From: Marinobacter sediminum
GTDB taxonomy: Bacteria > Pseudomonadota > Gammaproteobacteria > Pseudomonadales > Oleiphilaceae
Reading direction: 5' to 3'
NCBI RefSeq assembly: GCF_016820575.1
Contig: NZ_JAEMQH010000001.1
Location: 1,364,001 to 1,428,000 of the forward strand
DNA: 64,000 bases
A model generated the notes under the pieces. The model was not told the DNA's origin and ran no database searches. It was given only the letters and a program-made list of their open reading frames with translations. Positions within the stretch are counted from its first letter, which is position 1. Each line of letters starts with the position of its first letter. This document shows positions 36,146 through 42,403 of the stretch, one piece after another. The translations under genes and the position numbers were made by a program.

Positions 36146-36604
36146 ATGAGCTGGGAAGGCAAAACTGCACCCGATTTCACACTGCAAGACCAGGCAGGCA
36201 AAGAACACACGCTGTCGGATTATCAGGGACAGAAGGTGTTGCTCTACTTTTACCCGCGTGATGCCACGCCGGGTTGTACCACGGAAGCCCAGCAGTTTCG
36301 GGATCGCTTGGAGGAGCTCAAGAGTCACGGAGTGCAGGTATTGGTGGGTGTAAGCCGGGACACGGTCAAGTCACACGAAAAGTTCGCCCTGAAAGAGTCG
36401 CTGAATTTCCCGATTCTGGCAGACCCTGAAGAAGTGGTGGTGAACCAGTACGAAGTGCTCAAGCAGAAGAATATGTACGGCAAACAGGTGATGTCCGTTA
36501 ACCGGGAGTCCTTCTTGATTGATGAAAAAGGCGTGGTTGTGCGCCATTACGGCAAGGTAAAACCCGCCGAGCATGTGCAGGAAATTCTGGATGACCTAGC
36601 GTAG
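36146..36604 (+). CDS. bcp: Thioredoxin-dependent peroxiredoxin, Bcp/PrxQ type
   Basis: A 152-residue peroxiredoxin. The peroxidatic cysteine is in YPRDATPGCTTEAQQFRD (residue ~46). The second cysteine found five residues later in E. coli Bcp is replaced (GCTTEAQ), so this is a 1-Cys or atypical form. It reduces peroxides in the cytosol. The ATG at 36146 follows GAGGAG; the in-frame TTG at 36128 overlaps that site. Confidence 0.92.
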   Translation: MSWEGKTAPDFTLQDQAGKEHTLSDYQGQKVLLYFYPRDATPGCTTEAQQFRDRLEELKSHGVQVLVGVSRDTVKSHEKFALKESLNFPILADPEEVVVNQYEVLKQKNMYGKQVMSVNRESFLIDEKGVVVRHYGKVKPAEHVQEILDDLA

Positions 36605-36616
36605 CGACCGCCCTCT

Positions 36617-36642
36617 GCACGTGGCCAAAGCCGGCCACGTGC
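36617..36642. terminator. 10-bp hairpin between bcp and the convergent gene
   Basis: GCACGTGGCC (36617-36626) pairs perfectly with GGCCACGTGC (36633-36642) around a 6-base loop. It lies between converging genes and probably ends both; no T-run is present. Confidence 0.5.
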
Positions 36643-36666
36643 ATGCCAGGCTCAGCTCCGATCAAG

Positions 36667-36960
36667 TCACTCCTCTTCGCTCATAGACGACGATTCCATC
36701 TCATCCTTTTTCTTCATGCCTGACTGGACGCTCTTTTCCGAATCATCCAGGCCCGTTGTATCGGCTTTATTGTATTTGGACTTTTTGGCCTCTTGGTAAA
36801 GCTCAGAATCCTGCTTCCCGGGTTTGGCGTGGTTATCCATATCCTGTTCGCCCAGATCTTTATTCTCACTGCCGTGATGGGAGGCGAGCAGAGTGGTTGA
36901 ACCCAAGGCTATAGCGGGTGTGATCAGGGCATAAAACGCGAGTGCATGTAGCTTTTTCAT
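36667..36960 (-). CDS. Small secreted acidic/lysine-rich protein, unknown function
   Basis: A 97-residue protein with a signal peptide (residues 1-26, LITPAIALGSTTLLA). The highly charged, low-complexity mature chain (KQDSELYQEAKKSKYNKAD, ending MESSSMSEEE) is probably unstructured and periplasmic. GAAGGAGAACAAT precedes the ATG. I recognise no family. Confidence 0.75.
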   Translation of the reverse strand: MKKLHALAFYALITPAIALGSTTLLASHHGSENKDLGEQDMDNHAKPGKQDSELYQEAKKSKYNKADTTGLDDSEKSVQSGMKKKDEMESSSMSEEE

Positions 36961-37068
36961 ATTGTTCTCCTTCGGATACGATGTCTCGATTGTTTATTAC
37001 GCTAGGCTGAGGACATTATGCCTATGATCAATTCTCTTCGAGTGGAATAACTGAGCTTAGACCAAACC

Positions 37069-37200
37069 ATGAACATCGGCGTTATCGCAGACACCCACAG
37101 CAAAATGCGTCCCGAAGCCCTTGAGGTATTGAAAGGCTCGGAGCTGATCTTGCACGCCGGTTTGATCAGGCTGACGCTAGTCGAACTTGCGGTTCCATGA
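37069..37200 (+). pseudogene. Truncated YfcE-like metallophosphoesterase
   Basis: A 43-residue open frame starting MNIGVIADTHSKMRPEALEV and reaching LILHAGLIRL before stopping. It matches only the first metal-binding motif (DTH) and the HAGDI region of the YfcE/MJ0936 phosphoesterase family, whose members have about 150-180 residues. The expected HAGDI is HAGLI, after which similarity ends. The rest of the gene is not found downstream. The break is followed within about 40 bases by the operator of the MNT/HEPN pair, suggesting loss when that module inserted. Confidence 0.75.
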
Positions 37201-37236
37201 TACCCATTTCGGGTATATTGTTACCCAAAATGGGTT
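37201..37236 (+). promoter_or_regulatory. Double TACCC-N5-GGGTA operator of the MNT/HEPN pair
   Basis: TACCCATTTCGGGTA (37201-37215) and TACCCAAAATGGGTT (37222-37236) are two near-identical palindromes 6 bases apart, ending 20 bases before the nucleotidyltransferase start. The gene's own helix-turn-helix domain is the likely binder, giving autoregulation as in toxin-antitoxin operons. Confidence 0.65.
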
Positions 37237-37255
37237 TTGATAAGGCCTCATCAAT

Positions 37256-37903
37256 ATGACTGAAGTTACAACGTTAAATCGCACTGGCTTGGCGAATGCC
37301 CTGTTCTCAGCCACTCGGCAAAAGGTCTTGCGCTTGTTCTTCACACGACAGGGTAGGGACTTTTCGATTAAAGAGCTTATTGAGGCGGCCGAAGCAGGTT
37401 CGGGTGCTGTGCAGCGAGAGCTTCTGCGTCTGGTTGATAGCGGGTTGGTACAAGTCAACCTTCAGGGGCGGCAGAAGCGGTATAAAGCCAATCCGGACTC
37501 ACCGGTTTATCCTGAGCTGTTTTCTCTTGTTACCAAGCTTCTCGGCCCGGAACAGCAGGTTGAAGACGCTCTCCGGCCAATTCGCCATAAAATTGATCTG
37601 GCCTTGATTTATGGTTCTGTCGCCAAAAGAACCGAGCATGCCGATAGCGATATTGACCTGATGTTGGTGTCAGATACTCTTACCCTGGAAGAAGTCTTTG
37701 AAGTGTTGGGGCCGGCAGAGAGCAATCTTTCGCGGACCATCAACCCAACCCTCTACAACAGCAATGAGTTTAAAAAACGTCGAGCCAATGAAAACCCTTT
37801 TTTGAAGAAAGTCCTGGAAGGACAGTACATATTGCTGAAAGGAAGCATCAATGAATCAAGAAGCACTGGAGAACCTGGTTCGGATACACAAACTCCACCA
37901 TGA
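37256..37903 (+). CDS. HTH-nucleotidyltransferase (MNT-type antitoxin-like) protein
   Basis: A 215-residue protein. The N-terminal winged helix (residues 1-85: FSIKELIEAAEAGSGAVQRELLRLVDSGLVQV) is followed by a minimal nucleotidyltransferase domain with GSVAKRTEHADSDIDLML around residue 121, the MNT motif GSxxKx...DSDIDL. Known MNT proteins AMPylate and silence a partner HEPN toxin. It overlaps the HEPN-like gene by 53 bases. The C-terminal part (NESRSTGEPGSDTQTPP) is encoded in the overlap and may be dispensable. Confidence 0.85.
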   Translation: MTEVTTLNRTGLANALFSATRQKVLRLFFTRQGRDFSIKELIEAAEAGSGAVQRELLRLVDSGLVQVNLQGRQKRYKANPDSPVYPELFSLVTKLLGPEQQVEDALRPIRHKIDLALIYGSVAKRTEHADSDIDLMLVSDTLTLEEVFEVLGPAESNLSRTINPTLYNSNEFKKRRANENPFLKKVLEGQYILLKGSINESRSTGEPGSDTQTPP

Positions 37904-38280
37904 GGCGGCGGACTCGAACGAGGTCCAAGGACTCATTCAGTCTGGTAACGTTCGATTGAAGGATGCAGGCCTTGAAGCGCTAAGCCTGGAAAGCCGCTTC
38001 GATTTGTCTTACAACGCTGCGCACGCGCTTTCTTTGGCGGCACTTCGACACTCTGGCTATCGATCTGACAACCGATATTTGGTATTTCAGTGCTTGCAGC
38101 ACACGCTTGATTTGTCTCCAGCTAAATGGAGGGTTCTTGATCAGGCCCACCGAAAGCGGAATCTGGCGGAATCTGGCGGAATATGAGGGCGAAATCGAGG
38201 TAGACGAGGCCTTGGTGACAAGTCTCATGGAAATAACAGAAGAAATCAGGCGGGCTGTGGTTGCGCTGACAGCTGGGTAG
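37851..38280 (+). pseudogene. HEPN-like toxin gene disrupted by a 10-bp tandem duplication
   Basis: The frame starts MNQEALENLVRIHKLHHEA and runs through a helical HEPN-like domain to AHRKRNLAESGGI, where it stops at 38186 (111 residues). ATCTGGCGGA is present twice in a row (38161-38170 and 38171-38180). With one copy the frame would read HRKRNLAEYEGEIEVDE, then EALVTSLMEITEEIRRAVVA, and stop at 38280, giving 139 residues. The HRKRN and EY pattern is the RNA-cleaving HEPN motif region. The duplication therefore truncates the last helix. It follows the MNT gene in the same operon. Confidence 0.75.
38161..38180 (+). repeat. 10-bp direct duplication causing a frameshift
   Basis: ATCTGGCGGA occurs twice head to tail and is preceded by CGGA, so slippage is easy. 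Removing one copy restores a full-length HEPN frame. Confidence 0.9.
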
Positions 38281-38426
38281 ATCTTTGTAATGCCCTAATG
38301 CACAACTGCTAACTGGAGTGCTTAGATAATATTGGCTAGCGTGACGCATTCGGTAGCCATTGAAAGCAACCTGCTGCAAGATTGCGAACTCCCCTTCAAG
38401 GATCGAAGGAGCAACGGAGCAAAGGA

Positions 38427-39914
38427 ATGACAAAGAGCATCGTATTATTGGGCGACCTAGGCACGGACCATGCCGGTTTCCCCCCAACACCGGTGATTGC
38501 CGGTTCCCCTGATGTATTGATCGACGGCAAACCCGTCGCCCGCGTTGGCGACCCCCTCGCGCCTCACACTAAGCCAAAGCATCCGACGCATTCCCGTACC
38601 ATCGCTGCCGGTTCGTCCACGGTTCTGATCAACGGCATCCCCGCTGCCGTAACCGGCGGCGCGATTTCATGCGGCGGTGTCACCATCGGCAGTGGCAGCG
38701 TGGTCATTGGTGACACTCATTCGCCAGCCACGTTCACCGGTAATTCTCCGAGTCCGGCAAAGCCAGCTACACGGGCGAAAGCCTCCTTTGCGCGTGCTAC
38801 TGATAGCAAAGCCCCGGAGCAGGTGCGTGCCGAGATGCCCAGCGGGCTAGTCGGAGATGGCGGCAGTGGCGTTGCAGCAAGCTCGGCTGTGCCAGGCTTG
38901 TTCGGTGGGAATTCCAGTAAACAAACCCAGAGCGTCAGCGTGGAGCCTGGTTTCCACGTAGCCCAACGCCCAATGAGCCGAAATGCCCTGTTGGCCTCGC
39001 TCTATGGTGACGCCTCGGCAAAGCCCGACAGCTTTGATCGATTGAATCCTGGCTTAGGCGACACGGTGCTGCCCGGTGAGATGATCGTTTTGGGTGACCC
39101 TGAAGCAACGGAATGCAGCGTTGAGGAAGCAGACCTGATGGCGGTGGCTGAGCAGGTGAATGCCCAGGTGCGGTCGCTCGACGAAGACGAAGCACTGTTT
39201 CTAATCAAGAACTACGACCTTCTGGAGGTCATCACCTCAACGAGTTCTGCCGGAGTTGGCGCTGGTTCAGTGATGGTTGGCAAGCAGCTTGATCACATCA
39301 AGCAAGTGTTGGTGGAGGTGGAGCGCCTGCATCAGGACAGCTACCGCAAGCATGGGCATCTCAATCATCAGGATTTCTTCGAGAAACGCCGGGCGCTGTT
39401 CAAGAAACTGGATTTTGCGTTGGGGAGTTTGGCCAAGCGTGGTATGTCATTGGACGATGATGCCAAGCTGAAGCGCGGGTTGGGGCTGTCGTCAAAAAGT
39501 ATTGTTAGTCACTGGAAGAAGGCGGGCGTTGGAAGTATTCCCGGGTACGCGACGCACTACGGAAGATTGGCGACTGGGGCAAAGCAAGTGACAAGGATGG
39601 GTTATGCCGGGATTGCTCTGGACTCCTTCGCCTCTGGACGCAGTATTTATAAGGCGTGTACCGAGGGCAGTGATAAAGAGTGTGAGGTGGTGTCTTATCG
39701 GGAAGGTGGGAGGCTGACTGGTTCCGTGGGTGGCGGTACTATTGGCGCGGCTGCTTCGGGTGTGTGTGTTGCATTTGCAGTTACTTCTGTAGGAATCGGT
39801 GGTGTGGCCTGTGCAATTATCCTCAGTGGTTTTGGAGCGGCTGCAGGAGGCTATTCCGGCGGAGCAGCTGGCGAGGTTGTTGGTGAAAAGCTCAGGGAAA
39901 TCATTCATGAATGA
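38427..39914 (+). CDS. PAAR-domain type VI secretion effector, probable membrane-active
   Basis: A 495-residue protein. An N-terminal PAAR spike-tip domain (residues 1-90: LGDLGTDHAGFPPTPVIAGSPDV and VIGDTHSPATFTG) is followed by a serine/alanine linker. A LysM-like segment (FDRLNPGLGDTVLPGEMIVLGDP, ~205) and a helical region (~230-370) come next. The end is a glycine-rich hydrophobic stretch (~395-485: GGGTIGAAASGVCVAFAVTSVG). Such ends are typical of effectors that insert into membranes. The ATG at 38427 starts the PAAR domain directly. No T6SS structural gene is in the window, so it is an orphan. It overlaps the next gene by 8 bases. Confidence 0.85.
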   Translation: MTKSIVLLGDLGTDHAGFPPTPVIAGSPDVLIDGKPVARVGDPLAPHTKPKHPTHSRTIAAGSSTVLINGIPAAVTGGAISCGGVTIGSGSVVIGDTHSPATFTGNSPSPAKPATRAKASFARATDSKAPEQVRAEMPSGLVGDGGSGVAASSAVPGLFGGNSSKQTQSVSVEPGFHVAQRPMSRNALLASLYGDASAKPDSFDRLNPGLGDTVLPGEMIVLGDPEATECSVEEADLMAVAEQVNAQVRSLDEDEALFLIKNYDLLEVITSTSSAGVGAGSVMVGKQLDHIKQVLVEVERLHQDSYRKHGHLNHQDFFEKRRALFKKLDFALGSLAKRGMSLDDDAKLKRGLGLSSKSIVSHWKKAGVGSIPGYATHYGRLATGAKQVTRMGYAGIALDSFASGRSIYKACTEGSDKECEVVSYREGGRLTGSVGGGTIGAAASGVCVAFAVTSVGIGGVACAIILSGFGAAAGGYSGGAAGEVVGEKLREIIHE

Positions 39915-40302
39915 GGCGAGATTGACAGAGGTGGCGGCGATCATAGGAGCTACCTCCCTTGGGGTTGGCCTCATCCTGTTATTCCTCATGGTCACTCTTT
40001 TTTTCCGAAAAACTGTGGAGGTGGAGCGCCGCATTGCCACCCCTGGCAAACAATTAGACGGCATTCGGCTCGTCTGGGGTAATGGCCCTATCGGTCGCTG
40101 GATGAGGGTGATCCATGTGTACGCTTTCTTTGTTTTCCGCAACCTCCCTCGTATCGGATCGCGCATTGAGGCCAGAATGGGTGACGAACAAGAACCCCTG
40201 CCACTTTCTCTTAAGCTTTGGGTATTAGTGCCATTCACGGTGTACGCGTTTTTAATGTTCCTGTTTTTTCTTTCAGGTTGGTATCTTGAAACGTTCGACT
40301 AG
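39907..40302 (+). CDS. Two-TM membrane protein, candidate immunity partner of the PAAR effector
   Basis: A 131-residue protein with transmembrane helices at about residues 9-33 (VAAIIGATSLGVGLILLFLM) and 104-127 (LWVLVPFTVYAFLMFLFF), and a basic soluble loop between them. It starts inside the effector's last codons (ATGAATGA), a coupling usual for effector-immunity pairs. A membrane immunity protein is what a pore-forming effector would need. No named family is recognised; the role is inferred from position and topology. Confidence 0.75.
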   Translation: MNEARLTEVAAIIGATSLGVGLILLFLMVTLFFRKTVEVERRIATPGKQLDGIRLVWGNGPIGRWMRVIHVYAFFVFRNLPRIGSRIEARMGDEQEPLPLSLKLWVLVPFTVYAFLMFLFFLSGWYLETFD

Positions 40303-40434
40303 CCAATACACGGGTCGTAAAAGCGGAGCATTGGTCATCAAAGGCCGAAAGAACCCTAGTTCCTGTTTTCTCGATCCGCTCTTGTGCCGAAGTGGCATAA
40401 TTCAGCCCCCCACCACCGTCAACGGAGCGAGTTC

Positions 40435-40884
40435 ATGTCTCTGGCTGAGAAAATCTGCCTTTCTGCGGCTTTTTTGTTTTTCATGACAGGGCTGATCACC
40501 GGCATCTGGAAGTATCGGCACATGGCACGCAGCGAAAACGCCACCGCGCCGGTGTATGTGGATATCGCTCACCGCAGTTCATTGCTTTATAGCTTTGCGG
40601 CGTTGCTGCTGACGGCGTTCAGCGCCCACAGCGTGTTCGCGGGTTGGGTGAATACTATCGCAGCGCTGGCTGCACTGGTGTTCTTCGCTCTTGCGATTGC
40701 CACCTACGTTATCCATGGCCTGCTGCAGGACACCGACAACCAATTGCGTCGTCCCCACCGTTTGGGCAAGCGGCTGCTTCCAGCCTGGGTGACCGGATTG
40801 TTCATGACGTTGCTGATCGCCGGGGAAGTGGGCGGTGCGCTTGTATTAGGCACAGGTGCGATGCTGGGGGTATGGAGCAGTTAG
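40435..40884 (+). CDS. Four-helix membrane protein, DUF420-like layout
   Basis: A 149-residue integral membrane protein with four hydrophobic segments: residues 5-27, 46-66, 70-95 and 120-145. It ends GALVLGTGAMLGVWSS. A segment matching its last 24 residues recurs as a remnant at 45271-45345, so the gene family is duplicated here. The ATG at 40435 follows CGGAG. The function is unknown. Confidence 0.75.
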   Translation: MSLAEKICLSAAFLFFMTGLITGIWKYRHMARSENATAPVYVDIAHRSSLLYSFAALLLTAFSAHSVFAGWVNTIAALAALVFFALAIATYVIHGLLQDTDNQLRRPHRLGKRLLPAWVTGLFMTLLIAGEVGGALVLGTGAMLGVWSS

Positions 40885-40951
40885 AGCGAAGCAAGGCTTG
40901 GGCAGGCTTTCTGGTATCATGCGCGTTTAAACGTCCTCACAGGAAAGCGTC

Positions 40952-41290
40952 ATGTCTCAACTTCCGCCGTGCCCCCAATGCGGTTCTGAATACACCTACG
41001 AAGATGGCGAACAGATGGTGTGTCCCGAGTGCGCCCACGAGTGGAATAAAACTGAGACGGCCGCCGCAGAAGCCGCGAGCCTGATTCGCGATGCTAACGG
41101 CAACGAGCTTCAGGACGGTGACACCGTTACCGTAATCAAGGATCTGAAAGTCAAAGGGTCCAGTTCCGTGGTCAAGGTCGGCACCAAGGTAAAGAACATT
41201 CGCCTGGTAGACGGCGACCACGACATTGATTGCAAGATCGATGGTATCGGCGCCATGAAGTTGAAGTCGGAGTTTGTAAAAAAGGTTTGA
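40952..41290 (+). CDS. yjdM: YjdM/PhnA-family zinc-ribbon protein
   Basis: A 112-residue cytosolic protein. An N-terminal zinc ribbon with [25 protein letters not shown] is followed by a small beta domain with [28 protein letters not shown]. It matches the YjdM family (once called PhnA, a name that does not imply phosphonate hydrolysis). A ribosome site CAGGAAAG precedes the ATG. The role is unclear. Confidence 0.92.
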   Translation: MSQLPPCPQCGSEYTYEDGEQMVCPECAHEWNKTETAAAEAASLIRDANGNELQDGDTVTVIKDLKVKGSSSVVKVGTKVKNIRLVDGDHDIDCKIDGIGAMKLKSEFVKKV

Positions 41291-41362
41291 AGAGACCTGT
41301 TCCAGGCATCTCTCCAATTATCTTTTCACTGCGAGCCTAGACACACGATCGCTGGCAAGGGG

Positions 41363-42403
41363 TCAGAGCCCCTTGTCAGCAACCTGTTTAATGGGGAGCC
41401 ATTCGGTCTCGCCCTCGATACGACTTTTTGTGTCTCCAATTTTAATGGGGATTTGCCAGCGCTTGATTACGCCGGGCTCGGACGGGTTTTTCACCCGGTC
41501 GGAATAGCCTGCCCGCGGCTCGATCCAGCCGTAACTCTTGCCGCCTGACACCTGTGCCCAGCTTGCTTTCGCTGCGCCGTTGTTTTCGACAAACGAAGGA
41601 GCTCCGGCTGGGGCAACGCTGGCCCAGGTTTGGCTGTGGCGGTTCACGTCCACACCCTGTTGCGAGAAACGCAGGAAGGGCTCGCCTTGCTCGCCCATCA
41701 GGGTGAGCGGCGACTCGCCGTTATAGGACAGGAACAGGCCCGGGCGGGAGCTGCCGGGCATGGCGCGCACCAAAGCCTGGCCTTTCAATGCGCCGAGATC
41801 GGCCACTTTTGCCTGGATGATGCCTGCGGCATTGGGGCGATACTCGAAATGGCCGGAGATCACGCTTTCCGTATCTCCAAGCCTTACGGGAATCGACCAT
41901 GCTCCAATGGATGCGGGTTCACCGCCGTCGACCACCTGGTGCGGGATATTAACTCCGTCGGTACGCAGCCGAAGATCGAACCAACCCCAGTTGGGGCTGG
42001 ATTCAACTACGGCCCAGCGCGGGTTTTCAGACGCTTCTGCGGGAATCGCGCCGGGTGCCATGATGGTGTTGGTGCGGTGGAATTCAGCAGCGCCCAGATC
42101 GCCCTCGGCCTTGTCAGGGCCAATGCGCAAAAAGGGTCTGCCGTTTTCATCCTCTACAATCAGCATTTTGTCGGTTGGGTTGCCCACGAGTAGCTGCGGC
42201 GCGAGGGTTCGGCGTAATTGCACGCGCAGTTCCGACAGTTCCGGAGGTAATTGATCGAGTACCGCATGAACGCTGCCTTTTTCATCGCCAGAGCTTTCGC
42301 CATGACCATGAGCAAAGACTGTCCATAGCAAGGTGAGGGCAGTGGTTACCAGGACGACGTAGCGCCGGCCCCGAAGGGGCCGGCTAAGGTTAAGGCAACG
42401 CAT
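41363..42403 (-). CDS. Secreted protein coupled to the copper radical oxidase, unknown function
   Basis: A 346-residue protein with a signal segment (residues 14-32, YVVLVTTALTLLWTVFAHG) and a mature beta-rich chain. Two related halves each carry an RIGP/RFS-type strand, then WA-V-S and W(FD/IE) elements. The halves are at about 75-200 (LIVEDENGRPFLRIGPD and IGAWSIPVRLGDTES) and 210-340 (LTLMGEQGEPFLRFSQQ and IKRWQIPIKIGDTKS). This internal repeat is clear, but no named family is recognised. Its ATG overlaps the stop of the upstream oxidase gene, so the two are translationally coupled and probably work together. Confidence 0.8.
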   Translation of the reverse strand: MRCLNLSRPLRGRRYVVLVTTALTLLWTVFAHGHGESSGDEKGSVHAVLDQLPPELSELRVQLRRTLAPQLLVGNPTDKMLIVEDENGRPFLRIGPDKAEGDLGAAEFHRTNTIMAPGAIPAEASENPRWAVVESSPNWGWFDLRLRTDGVNIPHQVVDGGEPASIGAWSIPVRLGDTESVISGHFEYRPNAAGIIQAKVADLGALKGQALVRAMPGSSRPGLFLSYNGESPLTLMGEQGEPFLRFSQQGVDVNRHSQTWASVAPAGAPSFVENNGAAKASWAQVSGGKSYGWIEPRAGYSDRVKNPSEPGVIKRWQIPIKIGDTKSRIEGETEWLPIKQVADKGL

